DNA of 26,069 nucleotides, taken from positions 1 to 26,069 of the forward strand of contig JAGOFF010000008.1 in NCBI GenBank assembly GCA_017997315.1, written 5' to 3'. Positions 7,648 to 15,838 of the stretch are shown here, piece by piece. Both the position numbers and the translations under genes were made by a program. The notes beneath the pieces are model-generated. The model was not told the DNA's origin. It ran no database searches and saw nothing but the letters and a program-made list of their open reading frames with translations. Each line of letters begins with the position of its first letter. Within the stretch, counting starts at the first letter, position 1. The stretch comes from Clostridia bacterium (GTDB lineage Bacteria > Bacillota > Clostridia > Saccharofermentanales > UBA5734).

Positions 7648-8357
7648 CGGCCGTCCCCGACCTGGCCGTAGTACGCGTCCTTGCCGTGCTTGCGCAGGTA
7701 GTGCCTGTCCAGCAGCGTCTGCGGGATCGGGCCGGCATCGGGCGAAAGCTGTTCGGTCAGCAGACCCATCCAGGCGCACTCCTCCAGTACGGCGGCGTTG
7801 TGCACGGCGTCCGCCGCGTCGCGGCCCCAGCAGAACGGCCCGTGCCCCGCGACCAGGACGGCGGGGACCGCCAGCGGGTCGATCGAGCGGGTTTCGAACG
7901 TCTCCACGATCACACGGCCGGTTTCCAGTTCGTAGGCGCCTCCGGTTTCAGCGTCGGTCAGGGACCTCGTGCAGGGGACCGGGCCGTAGAAGGTGTCTGC
8001 GTGGGTCGTGCCGTACGCGGGCAGATCCCGTGCGGCCTGAGCCCAGGAGGTCGCCCATCGCGAATGGGTGTGGACGACGCCCCCGATTCCGGGGAAACGC
8101 CGGTACAGCTCCAGATGGGTCTCGGCGTCGCTGCTCGGACGGCGGCTGCCGCGCACGATCCGGCCGTCCAGATCCAGAACCACGATGTCGGCAGCCGTCA
8201 TTCCCTCGTAGGGGATTCCGCTGCCCTTGATGGCAACCAGTCCCGCTTCACGGTCGATCGCGCTGACGTTGCCCCAGGTGAACACCACGAGACCCAGTGC
8301 GGGAAGTTCAAGATTGGCTTGAAGGACCTTGTCGATCAACAACTGCATGTCATACAT
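7644..8357 (-). CDS. araD: L-ribulose-5-phosphate 4-epimerase
   Basis: The enzyme interconverts L-ribulose-5-phosphate and D-xylulose-5-phosphate, feeding arabinose- or ascorbate-type sugars into the pentose phosphate pathway. The 237-residue length is normal for AraD. Zinc ligands His96, His98 (VVHTHSRW) and His172 (GHGPFCWG) are present, as are Asp77 (SSDAETH), Asp121 (HADTF) and the C-terminal YYGQ with Tyr at about 229-230. These match E. coli AraD residues within one position, favouring epimerase over fuculose aldolase. The upstream ribosome site is modest; a second ATG lies three codons in. No araA or araB is nearby, so the substrate could differ (for example L-xylulose or ascorbate routes). 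It is followed by two transporter-like genes. A promoter was not identified; read-through from lon is possible. Confidence 0.88.
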   Translation of the reverse strand: MYDMQLLIDKVLQANLELPALGLVVFTWGNVSAIDREAGLVAIKGSGIPYEGMTAADIVVLDLDGRIVRGSRRPSSDAETHLELYRRFPGIGGVVHTHSRWATSWAQAARDLPAYGTTHADTFYGPVPCTRSLTDAETGGAYELETGRVIVETFETRSIDPLAVPAVLVAGHGPFCWGRDAADAVHNAAVLEECAWMGLLTEQLSPDAGPIPQTLLDRHYLRKHGKDAYYGQVGDGR

Positions 8358-8403
8358 CCGTTCCCCGTCACCCGGCCCGGCGCCGCAGCCGACGGAATCA
8401 TGC

Positions 8404-8419
8404 CACCGGTCTCCCGGTG
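8404..8419 (-). other. Small hairpin after lon
   Basis: CACCGG and CCGGTG (6-bp stem, GAGA tetraloop on the leftward transcript) start two bases beyond the lon stop. There is no T-tract, so it is more likely a 3'-end or processing hairpin than a full terminator. Confidence 0.35.
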
Positions 8420-8420
8420 T

Positions 8421-10889
8421 TCAGGCGAGTGCACAGCGGAGCACGTCGGAAACCGTGTCCACAAAGATGATCTTCATTTTGTTGCGGACCGCCTCGGGAA
8501 TCTCATCCACATCACGCGCGTTCTCCTCGGGTACCAGGACCGTGTCGATGCCCGCCCGGCGTGCCGCGATGACCTTCTCCTTGAGCCCTCCGATCGGCAG
8601 GACGCGTCCGCGCAACGTGATCTCGCCGGTCATGGCGACATTCCTGCGGACCGGCCGGCCGGTCAGGGCGGAGTACAGCGCGGTCGCCAGCGTGATGCCG
8701 GCCGACGGCCCGTCCTTGGGGGTGGCTCCCTCCGGAACGTGCACGTGGATGTCGTGCTTGGCAAAGTGGTCCTCGGCCAGACCGAGTGACGGCGCGAGGG
8801 AGCGCAGGTACGAGATGGCCGCCTTGGCGGACTCTTTCATGACGTCGCCCAGCTGCCCGGTGAGTTCCAGGTGTCCGGATCCGGGCATCACGTTGACTTC
8901 GATGGAAAGCGTGTCTCCGCCCGCGCTGGTCCAGGCCAGTCCGGTCGCGACTCCGACCTGGTCCACTGCGGAGGCCATGTCGAAACGGAACTTGTGTTTT
9001 CCGAGCAGGTTCTCCAGGTCCTTGCGCTCGATCACGATCCGTTTTTCGTCCTTCTCCGCCATCCGGATTGCGGCTTTCCGGCACAGTCTGGCTATCTCGC
9101 GCTCGAGCTGGCGCACCCCGGCTTCCCGGGTATACCACTCGATCAGGCCGCGCAACGCGCTTCGTGCGATCCGCAGCCGTTCCGGGAGGATCGCGTTCGC
9201 CTTCATCTGCTTCGCGACCAGGTGGCGTGCGGCGATCTCGAGTTTCTCCGCATCGGTGTAGCCCGGCAGGCTGATGATCTCCATGCGGTCGTACAGCGCC
9301 TGCGGGATCGTGTCGGCGGTGTTCGCCGTGGTGATGAACAGGACCTGCGACAGGTCGTACGGAATCTCCAGATAATGGTCGCGGAACGCGTTGTTCTGCT
9401 CGGGATCCAGCACTTCGAGCAGTGCGGAGGAAGGATCGCCGCGATAATCGCTTCCCAGCTTGTCGATCTCATCCAGAAGGATCAGCGGATTGTCGGTTCC
9501 GGCCTGCCGGACGGCATTGAGGATCCGTCCCGGCATCGCACCGACGTAGGTGCGCCGGTGTCCGCGGATCTCGGCTTCGTCATGCACACCGCCGAGCGAC
9601 ATCCGCACATACTTGCGGCCCAAGGCGTTTGCGATGGACTTGGCGATCGAGGTCTTTCCCACACCGGGAGGCCCGACGAAACAAAGGATCGGGCCCTTCA
9701 TTGATACATCCCCGTTTTCGGTGCGCAGTTTCCGGACTGCCAGATACTCCAGGACGCGCTCCTTGACCTTTTCCAGTCCATAATGGTCGCGGTCCAGAAT
9801 CCTCCGCGCGTTCGGGATGGAGAGATGTTCCGGATCGGTGCGGCCCCAAGGCAGTTCCAGCACGGTCTCCAGCCAGGTGCGGAGCACCGAGCCTTCGGGA
9901 TATGAAGATGGGATGCGCGCGAGGCGGCGGATCTCCTTCTCGATTTTCGGTTTGTATTCGTCCGGGATGCCGGACTCGGCGAGCTGGCGCATACAGGCAT
10001 CCACCTCGTCCTGGGTCCCCTCCTTGTCGCCCAGCTCGGACTGGATGACGCGCAGCTGCTCCCGCAGATAGTACTCTTTCTGTCCCTTCTCGATTCCAGC
10101 CCGGACTTTCTCGCCGATCTCTTTTTCGATCGCGGCGATCCCGTTCTCGTGCGCGAGCATCGAGAGCACCCGCCCGGCGCGATCCAGCGGATCGATCGCA
10201 TCCAGCACGGACTGCTTATCCGCATAGGATCCGAACACGCTGGCCGCGATGGTGTCCGCGACCTGTCCTGCGTCGCGGATGTTGTTGATCGACACCAGCG
10301 CCTCGGGAGAAAGCTTGCCGCTCGTCATCGCATACCGTTCGTAGGCTTTGATCATCTGGCGCCGATACGCTTCAAGGGCGATCAGGCTTTCGTCCGGGAC
10401 CGCGGTGACGGACTCGCGGACCTCGGCCACGATGTGGGGGGTGTCGGACAGGATGTTGTACAGATGCGCGCGGGCGTGTCCCTCGACCAGGACCTTGATG
10501 GTGTCGTTGCCCGGGATTTCCAGCACCTGCCGGATGCGCGCGATGCATCCGATGTCGTAGAGGTCCTTGCGGTCGGGCCATTCGGTTTCCATCTCGCGCT
10601 GGGCGACCAGGAACACCATCTGGTCGGCGGCCATGGCCGCCTTGATCGCGTTGCGGGACATCTCCCGCGCCACGTCGAACGTCAGAGAGAGCCGGGGGAA
10701 CACATTAGTTCCGCGCAGCGGGACGAGCGGCATACGCAGGATGATTGACGTCTCCCTCGCCTTGCCCGCATCCGCTCGACGGCGCGGCTTACCGCGCCGG
10801 GGCCGACGGACTCTGGACTCGGTTTCGGGCTTTGCTTCCGCGGACGGATTGATGTCGTTGTCGGGTGCGGATCCGGGTTCTTCTCGCAT
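8421..10889 (-). CDS. lon: ATP-dependent protease La (Lon)
   Basis: Lon degrades damaged and selected regulatory proteins in the cytoplasm as a hexameric AAA+ protease. The 822-residue protein has the N-terminal substrate domain (about 50-250), a coiled region, Walker A GPPGVGKT (406-413), Walker B LILLDEID, and a C-terminal Ser-Lys protease domain with PKDGPSAG (Ser729) and the partner Lys772, spaced 43 residues as in E. coli. The first 48 residues are a polar, strongly basic extension (RVRRPRRGKPRRR) not usual for Lon. The Shine-Dalgarno before ATG 10889 is poor, so the start and the extension are less certain than the rest. It has its own promoter just downstream of the tuf terminator; no CIRCE element was seen. 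Confidence 0.96.
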   Translation of the reverse strand: MREEPGSAPDNDINPSAEAKPETESRVRRPRRGKPRRRADAGKARETSIILRMPLVPLRGTNVFPRLSLTFDVAREMSRNAIKAAMAADQMVFLVAQREMETEWPDRKDLYDIGCIARIRQVLEIPGNDTIKVLVEGHARAHLYNILSDTPHIVAEVRESVTAVPDESLIALEAYRRQMIKAYERYAMTSGKLSPEALVSINNIRDAGQVADTIAASVFGSYADKQSVLDAIDPLDRAGRVLSMLAHENGIAAIEKEIGEKVRAGIEKGQKEYYLREQLRVIQSELGDKEGTQDEVDACMRQLAESGIPDEYKPKIEKEIRRLARIPSSYPEGSVLRTWLETVLELPWGRTDPEHLSIPNARRILDRDHYGLEKVKERVLEYLAVRKLRTENGDVSMKGPILCFVGPPGVGKTSIAKSIANALGRKYVRMSLGGVHDEAEIRGHRRTYVGAMPGRILNAVRQAGTDNPLILLDEIDKLGSDYRGDPSSALLEVLDPEQNNAFRDHYLEIPYDLSQVLFITTANTADTIPQALYDRMEIISLPGYTDAEKLEIAARHLVAKQMKANAILPERLRIARSALRGLIEWYTREAGVRQLEREIARLCRKAAIRMAEKDEKRIVIERKDLENLLGKHKFRFDMASAVDQVGVATGLAWTSAGGDTLSIEVNVMPGSGHLELTGQLGDVMKESAKAAISYLRSLAPSLGLAEDHFAKHDIHVHVPEGATPKDGPSAGITLATALYSALTGRPVRRNVAMTGEITLRGRVLPIGGLKEKVIAARRAGIDTVLVPEENARDVDEIPEAVRNKMKIIFVDTVSDVLRCALA

Positions 10890-10950
10890 GCTTCGGTCGC
10901 CTGTTTCAAGCCCTTTCGTGTCTTTGCCGGGATTCCATTACGATTTTACC

Positions 10951-10978
10951 ATTATACCGTCCGCGCCGCGGGCGGCAA
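10951..10978 (-). promoter_or_regulatory. Promoter of lon
   Basis: A perfect -10 TATAAT (10956-10951) and a -35 TTGCCG (10978-10973, four of six) are separated by 16 bases. The predicted start near 10944 gives a leader of about 55 bases. It lies immediately after the tuf terminator, so lon is an independent unit. No CtsR or HrcA operator was recognised. Confidence 0.65.
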
Positions 10979-10987
10979 GTGCTCCAG

Positions 10988-11024
10988 GATACAAAGGGGC
11001 CGCTTCCCGAAAGAAGCGGCCCCT
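10988..11024 (-). terminator. Rho-independent terminator of tuf
   Basis: A perfect 12-bp stem (10995-11006 with 11013-11024) and a 6-base loop are followed on the leftward transcript by TTTGTATC. It lies 30 bases beyond the tuf stop and closes the str operon. Confidence 0.88.
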
Positions 11025-11053
11025 GCGGATCCAGAGTGGAACGGAACCGGTCC

Positions 11054-12253
11054 TTACTCGATGATGGTCGATACGGTGCCGGAGCCGACCGTCTTGCCGC
11101 CTTCGCGGATGGCGAACTTGAGGCCCTGCTCCATCGCGATCGGGGTGATGAGCTTGACGGTGATGGTGACATGGTCACCCGGCATGCACATCTCGACACC
11201 CTCGGGCAGTTCCGCGACTCCGGTGACGTCGGTGGTCCGGAAGTAGAACTGCGGACGGTATCCGGAGAAGAACGGCTTGTGGCGGCCGCCTTCGGTGGTG
11301 GTCAGGACGTAGACCTGACCGGTGAAGTGGGTGTGCGGCTTGATGGAGCCGGGCTTGCAGACGACCTGTCCGCGCTCGACTTCGTTGCGGTTCACGCCGC
11401 GGAGCAGCACGCCGATGTTGTCGCCGGCCTGCGCCTGGTCAAGCAGCTTGCGGAACATCTCGACGCCGGTGACGACGGTCGAGCGGGGGGCATCCTGCAG
11501 TCCGACGATCTCGACGGGGTCGCCGATCTTGACGACGCCGCGCTCGACACGGCCGGTCGCGACGGTTCCGCGTCCGGTGATCGTGAAGACGTCCTCGACA
11601 GGCATCAGGAACGGAAGCTCGGTCGGACGCGCCGGAGTCGGGATGAATTCGTCGACCGCTTTCATCAGTTCATGGATGCAGTTGTACTCGGGCGCGTTGG
11701 GGTCGTTGCTGGTGCTTTCGAGCGCGACCAGCGCGGAGCCCTTGATGACCGGGGTGTCGTCGCCGGGGAAGCCGTAGGTGTTGAGGAGGTCGCGGACTTC
11801 CATCTCGGTGAGCTCGACCAGTTCCTCGTCGGCGATGTCGCACTTGTTGAGGAACACGACGATGCAGGGAACGCCGACCTGCTGCGCCAGGATGATGTGC
11901 TCGCGGGTCTGGGGCATCGGGCCGTCCGCCGCGGATACGACCAGGATCGCGCCGTCCATCTGCGCGGCACCGGTGATCATGTTCTTGATGTAGTCGGCAT
12001 GCCCTGGGCAGTCGACGTGCGCATAGTGGCGCGCCTTGGTCTGGTACTCGACGTGCGAGGTGTTGATCGTGATACCGCGGGCACGCTCTTCAGGTGCCTT
12101 GTCGATGTTGTCGTACGACGTATAGGATGCGGTTCCCTCGAAGGCGAGGACCTTGGTGATGGCGGCCGTCAGGGACGTTTTGCCGTGATCGACGTGGCCG
12201 ATCGTGCCGATGTTGACATGCGGCTTGGTTCTTTCAAATTTTGCCTTGCCCAT
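11054..12253 (-). CDS. tuf: Elongation factor Tu
   Basis: EF-Tu carries aminoacyl-tRNA to the ribosomal A site as a GTP-bound complex. The 399-residue length is normal. G1 GHVDHGKT (19-26), the switch-II DCPGHADY, G4 NKCD and domains II and III with the RTTDVTG segment are intact. AAAGGAGG lies 11 bases before ATG 12253. It is the last gene of the rpsL-rpsG-fusA-tuf order, but with a 138-base gap after fusA and a separate promoter, so it is probably made both from the operon and on its own. It is followed by a strong terminator. Only one tuf copy is in this window. Confidence 0.98.
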   Translation of the reverse strand: MGKAKFERTKPHVNIGTIGHVDHGKTSLTAAITKVLAFEGTASYTSYDNIDKAPEERARGITINTSHVEYQTKARHYAHVDCPGHADYIKNMITGAAQMDGAILVVSAADGPMPQTREHIILAQQVGVPCIVVFLNKCDIADEELVELTEMEVRDLLNTYGFPGDDTPVIKGSALVALESTSNDPNAPEYNCIHELMKAVDEFIPTPARPTELPFLMPVEDVFTITGRGTVATGRVERGVVKIGDPVEIVGLQDAPRSTVVTGVEMFRKLLDQAQAGDNIGVLLRGVNRNEVERGQVVCKPGSIKPHTHFTGQVYVLTTTEGGRHKPFFSGYRPQFYFRTTDVTGVAELPEGVEMCMPGDHVTITVKLITPIAMEQGLKFAIREGGKTVGSGTVSTIIE

Positions 12254-12332
12254 TGTGGTTGAATCCTCCTTTTCAGCCTTGGAAGCTGATCATCGCATGT
12301 TTTGGCTGCCAAGCAAAACGCCTGCATCAACC

Positions 12333-12360
12333 ATTGTACTATATTGCTTTTTTTCTGCAA
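12333..12360 (-). promoter_or_regulatory. Internal promoter for tuf
   Basis: -35 TTGCAG (12360-12355) and -10 TACAAT (12338-12333) are 16 bases apart, with an A7 run just after the -35 box. They lie in the fusA-tuf gap, predicting a leader of about 70 bases. No terminator separates fusA from this promoter, so it would add to operon read-through. Confidence 0.65.
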
Positions 12361-12391
12361 GAACCGGCGAACCGGGCGGAACCTGCGGGCA

Positions 12392-14458
12392 TCATTTTTT
12401 CAGGATCTGCTCCATGATGCCCTTGGGAACCTCTTCAAAGTGGCTGATCTGCATGACGAACGTGCCGCGTCCCTGGGTGCGGGACCGCAGGATCGTCGCA
12501 TAACCGAACATCTGCGAGAGCGGAACCTTGCAGACGATCTGCTGAGCGCCGCTGCGCGCTTCCATGCCCTCGATGCGGCCGCGCCGCGCGCTGATGTCGC
12601 CCATGACATCGCCCATGTACTCCTCTGGCACCGTGACGTCGACCCGCATGATGGGCTCGAGCAGGACCGGATCCGCTTTGCGGCAACCGTCCTTGAACGC
12701 CATGGAGCCGGCGATCTTGAATGCCATCTCCGAAGAGTCCACCTCGTGGTAGGAACCGTCCAGCAGCGTAACCCGCACGTCGACGACCTGATAGCCGCCC
12801 AGCACGCCGCTGAGCATGGCCTCCTGGATGCCGTTGTCGATCGGGGCGATGAACTCCTTGGGGATCGAACCCCCGATCGTCTTGTTGACGAATTCATACC
12901 CCGAACCGGGTTCCGTCGGCTCGATTTCGATCACGCAGTGTCCGTACTGGCCGTGACCGCCGGTCTGGCGGATGAAGCGGCCTTCGGAACGGACGGTCTT
13001 GCGGATCGTTTCCTTGTAGGCGACCTGAGGGGCGCCGACGTTGGCCTCGACCTTGAACTCGCGGAACAGGCGGTCGACGATGATGTCCAGATGGAGTTCG
13101 CCCATCCCGGCGATGATCGTCTGGCCGGTTTCGGTGTTCGTGTAGGTCTTGAACGTCGGATCCTCTTCCGCGAGCTTGGTGAGCGCGGTCATCATCTTGT
13201 CCTGGCTGGCCTTGGACTTGGGTTCGATGGCCACCGAAATGACCGTTTCAGGGAACTCCATGGATTCCAGGATGATCGGGTTTTTCTCATCGCAGAGAGT
13301 ATCCCCGGTGGTGGTGTCCTTGAGTCCCACGATCGCGCCGATGTCCCCGGAATAGACCTTGTCGATCTCTTCGCGGTGGTTGGCGTGCATCTGGAGGATG
13401 CGTCCGACGCGCTCCCTCTTTTTCTTTGTGGAGTTCAAGGTGTACGAACCCGCTTCGAGGGTCCCGGAATATACCCGGAAAAAGCAGAGCTTGCCGACGA
13501 ACGGGTCGGACAGGATCTTGAACGCCAGTGCGGAGAACGGAGCGTCGTCATCCGCCGGACGGACGTCCTCCTCTTCGGTCTGGGGATCCAGGCCGTTGAT
13601 GGGGGGGATGTCCAGCGGGGACGGGAGATAGTCGATCACGGCGTCCAGCATCAACTGCACACCTTTGTTTTTGTACGAGGAGCCGCACAGGACCGGGGTC
13701 AGCCGGCAGTCGATGGTCGCCGTGCGCAGGGCGCGCTTGATCTCGGCTTCCGAAATCTCCTCGCCCTCGAGGAACTTGTCGGTCAGCGCGTCGTCGCTCT
13801 CCGCTACCGTCTCGACCATCTTGTCATGCCATTCCCGGGCGAGCGCTTCCAGGTCGGCAGGGATCGGGCCCTCCTGGACGTTTTCACCCATTTCGTCGAG
13901 ATAGATCTCGGCCTTCATGCGGACGAGGTCGATGATCCCGATGAAATCGGCTTCCTTGCCGATCGGCAGCTGGATGGGGATCGCCCGGGTACCCAGGCGC
14001 GTGTTCATCATGTCGACGGCGCGGAAGAAATCCGCTCCCATGATGTCCATCTTGTTGACATACGCCATGCGAGGCACGTGGTAGTGGTCGGCCTGGCGCC
14101 AGACCGTTTCGGTCTGGGGCTCGACGCCCCCCTTGGCGCAGAACAGCGTTACGGCGCCGTCCAGCACGCGAAGGGAACGCTCCACCTCGACCGTGAAGTC
14201 GACGTGGCCCGGGGTATCGATGATGTTGATCCGATGCCCTTTCCACTGGGCCGTGGTCGCGGCGGATGTGATGGTGATCCCGCGTTCCTGCTCCTGGACC
14301 ATATAGTCCATGGTGGCAGCGCCCTCATGCACCTCACCGACACGATGGATACGCCCCGTGTAGAACAGGACGCGCTCGGTCGTGGTGGTCTTTCCGGCGT
14401 CGATGTGCGCCATGATACCTATATTGCGTGTTTTCTCCAGTGGGAACTGCCTGGGCAT
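12392..14458 (-). CDS. fusA: Elongation factor G
   Basis: EF-G is the GTPase that drives tRNA-mRNA translocation and, with RRF, ribosome recycling. The 688-residue protein is complete: G1 AHIDAGKT (17-24), DTPGH of G3, NKMD of G4, then domains II to V, including the domain IV segment GGHGQYGHCVIE typical of bacterial EF-G. GAGGAG precedes ATG 14458 by 10 bases. It follows rpsG after a 100-base spacer that contains a GC hairpin (14495-14515) without a T-tract, and precedes tuf. Nothing suggests a paralogue such as TetM or EF-G2; the operon position supports the canonical factor. Confidence 0.98.
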   Translation of the reverse strand: MPRQFPLEKTRNIGIMAHIDAGKTTTTERVLFYTGRIHRVGEVHEGAATMDYMVQEQERGITITSAATTAQWKGHRINIIDTPGHVDFTVEVERSLRVLDGAVTLFCAKGGVEPQTETVWRQADHYHVPRMAYVNKMDIMGADFFRAVDMMNTRLGTRAIPIQLPIGKEADFIGIIDLVRMKAEIYLDEMGENVQEGPIPADLEALAREWHDKMVETVAESDDALTDKFLEGEEISEAEIKRALRTATIDCRLTPVLCGSSYKNKGVQLMLDAVIDYLPSPLDIPPINGLDPQTEEEDVRPADDDAPFSALAFKILSDPFVGKLCFFRVYSGTLEAGSYTLNSTKKKRERVGRILQMHANHREEIDKVYSGDIGAIVGLKDTTTGDTLCDEKNPIILESMEFPETVISVAIEPKSKASQDKMMTALTKLAEEDPTFKTYTNTETGQTIIAGMGELHLDIIVDRLFREFKVEANVGAPQVAYKETIRKTVRSEGRFIRQTGGHGQYGHCVIEIEPTEPGSGYEFVNKTIGGSIPKEFIAPIDNGIQEAMLSGVLGGYQVVDVRVTLLDGSYHEVDSSEMAFKIAGSMAFKDGCRKADPVLLEPIMRVDVTVPEEYMGDVMGDISARRGRIEGMEARSGAQQIVCKVPLSQMFGYATILRSRTQGRGTFVMQISHFEEVPKGIMEQILKK

Positions 14459-14494
14459 TCTGGTAGAGCTCCTCTTTCTTTGGGGGGTGTAGCC

Positions 14495-14515
14495 GGGCCG
14501 TCATGCGGACGGCCC
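14495..14515 (-). other. GC hairpin in the rpsG-fusA spacer
   Basis: An 8-bp stem (GGGCCGTC / GACGGCCC, loop of five) lies between rpsG and fusA. No T run follows on the leftward transcript, so read-through is expected. It may affect mRNA processing or the relative level of fusA. Confidence 0.4.
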
Positions 14516-14558
14516 GCCGGAACCCGTGTCCGCGGATCCCGGACGGGGATGCGGACGG

Positions 14559-15029
14559 TTACCAGCGGAAATGTGCGAATGCACGGTTGGCGTCCGCCAT
14601 GCGGTGCATGTCTTCTTTTCGCTTGAAAGCGCCGCCGGCGCCGTTGGAGGCGTCAAGAATCTCGTTGGCGATGCGTTCTTTCATGGTGCGTTCGCTGCGG
14701 TTGCGGGCAAAGGACACCAGCCAGCGCAGACCGAGCGTCTGGCGGCGCTCCGGACGGACTTCGATCGGAACCTGGTAGTTCGATCCGCCGACGCGGCGCG
14801 CCTTGACCTCGAGTGCGGGCATCACGTTTTCGAGAGCCTTGTTGAACACGTCCAGCGGACTCTGTCCGGAACGCGCCTTGACGATCTCGAAAGCGTCATA
14901 GCAGATTTTCTGTGCAACGCCCTTTTTCCCGTCGAGCATGATGTTGTTGATGAGCTTGGTCACTCGAACATCGCCATAGATGGGATCGGGCAGCACCTCT
15001 CTTGTCGGTACATGGCCTTTTCTTGGCAC
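14559..15029 (-). CDS. rpsG: 30S ribosomal protein S7
   Basis: S7 nucleates assembly of the 30S head by binding the 3' domain of 16S rRNA and contacts mRNA at the exit site. The 156-residue length is typical. The N-terminus PRKGHVPTREVLPDPIYGD, the central VGGSNYQVPIEV and the MKERIANEILDA region with the ending NRAFAHFRW are diagnostic. The start is GTG at 15029, fixed by AAAGGAGGG (15045-15037) seven bases upstream and by the family N-terminus. It follows rpsL after an unusually long, hairpin-rich spacer of 194 bases. In E. coli S7 represses its own operon by binding the rpsL-rpsG spacer; whether that holds here is unknown. Confidence 0.98.
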   Translation of the reverse strand: MPRKGHVPTREVLPDPIYGDVRVTKLINNIMLDGKKGVAQKICYDAFEIVKARSGQSPLDVFNKALENVMPALEVKARRVGGSNYQVPIEVRPERRQTLGLRWLVSFARNRSERTMKERIANEILDASNGAGGAFKRKEDMHRMADANRAFAHFRW

Positions 15030-15055
15030 TTGTCTTCCCTCCTTTCATGATTATG

Positions 15056-15074
15056 CGGGGCGCGTATCGCCCCG
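15056..15074 (-). promoter_or_regulatory. Hairpin upstream of the rpsG ribosome site
   Basis: A 7-bp perfect stem (CGGGGCG / CGCCCCG) with a 5-base loop ends 11 bases before the rpsG Shine-Dalgarno. The 194-base spacer also holds a CGCCC-GCAA-GGGCG hairpin and a CCGGCC-GGAA-GGCCGG hairpin close to the rpsL stop. The position is where a translational regulator such as S7 could act. The hairpins are seen; the regulatory role is a suggestion. Confidence 0.4.
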
Positions 15075-15223
15075 AAACCATAGGTACTCACGGCTGGTTG
15101 GGTCCGTGTCGGCGCCAGTCAGAGCCATATCGCCGTTTCCGGCCGCCCTTGCGGGCGTTGTATATGACAGTGTACTGATCGCTTTTGTCCAACCCCGGCC
15201 TTCCGGCCGGACGGTCCGCGCCG

Positions 15224-15652
15224 TCAGCGCTTGACCTTGGCCGCCTTGGGGCGCTTCGCTCCGTACTTGGAACGGCCCTGCATGCGGTTCGCGACGCCCG
15301 CTGTGTCCAGCGTGCCGCGAATGATGTGGTAACGGCAGCCCGGCAGGTCTTTGACCTTGCCGCCGCGGACGAGGACGACGGAGTGCTCCTGCAGGTTGTG
15401 ACCCACTCCCGGAATGTACGCCGTGACCTCGATACCGTTGGTGAGCCGGACTCTGGCCACCTTCCGAAGCGCGGAATTCGGCTTCTTGGGGGTCGTGGTC
15501 TTGACCACGGTGCAGGTTCCCCGCTTCTGGGGGGACGACAGGTCGGTCGGCACCTTTTTCAGGGTGTTCAGGCCGGTCTGCAGCGCCGGGGACGCGGACT
15601 TGTAACGTTTGTCGGTCCTGCCCGCCTTTACCAGTTGGTTGAACGTAGGCAT
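15224..15652 (-). CDS. rpsL: 30S ribosomal protein S12
   Basis: S12 sits at the decoding centre and helps control accuracy. The 142-residue protein has TTTPKKPNSALRKVARV, with the lysine linked to streptomycin resistance in wild-type form, and the LVRGGKVKDLPG loop carrying the Asp that many bacteria methylthiolate. The usual PGVRYH is PGCRYH here. ATG 15652 has GGAGGTG five bases upstream; the 20-residue longer reading is not S12-like. It is first in the str operon and directly follows a strong promoter. It has a long basic C-terminus (RSKYGAKRPKAAKVKR). Confidence 0.98.
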   Translation of the reverse strand: MPTFNQLVKAGRTDKRYKSASPALQTGLNTLKKVPTDLSSPQKRGTCTVVKTTTPKKPNSALRKVARVRLTNGIEVTAYIPGVGHNLQEHSVVLVRGGKVKDLPGCRYHIIRGTLDTAGVANRMQGRSKYGAKRPKAAKVKR

Positions 15653-15715
15653 CAATACACCTCCTTTCCTGATGATGGGATGGTCGCTTCTGTGGCTTTT
15701 GCGCACAGGCAATTC

Positions 15716-15744
15716 AGTATATCACCGGTTATCCGCTTTGTAAA
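15716..15744 (-). promoter_or_regulatory. Promoter of the str operon (rpsL)
   Basis: -35 TTTACA (15744-15739, five of six) and -10 TATACT (15721-15716, five of six) have ideal 17-base spacing. The predicted start near 15709 gives a leader of about 57 bases. This is among the best-matching promoters in the window, as expected for ribosomal protein genes. Confidence 0.8.
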
Positions 15745-15784
15745 TCGCGGACGCTCCCTGTGAAAACGACGAAAAACAGGGCAG

Positions 15785-15816
15785 AAAAGGACCGTCCGCC
15801 GGGAAGCGGACGGTCC
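15785..15816 (-). terminator. Rho-independent terminator of serS
   Basis: A perfect 11-bp stem (15789-15799 with 15806-15816) with a 6-base loop is followed by TTTTCTG on the leftward transcript. It is 22 bases after the serS stop and separates serS from the rpsL promoter. Confidence 0.9.
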
Positions 15817-15838
15817 GCAGGGTCTGTCGGGACGCGTG

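Noticed and set aside
14495..14515. Terminator between rpsG and fusA
   Set aside because: The stem is strong, but no T-tract follows on the transcribed strand, and the str operon order makes read-through expected.
12302..14626. 774-codon open frame antisense to fusA
   Set aside because: It mirrors fusA codon structure, which in GC-rich DNA leaves the opposite strand open. The protein is rich in Asp, Arg, Gly, Val and His without any recognisable domain, and fusA on the other strand is unmistakable.
15160..15190. Promoter for rpsG in the rpsL-rpsG spacer
   Set aside because: TTGGAC and TATACA-like boxes are present, but about 22 bases apart, too far for SigA.
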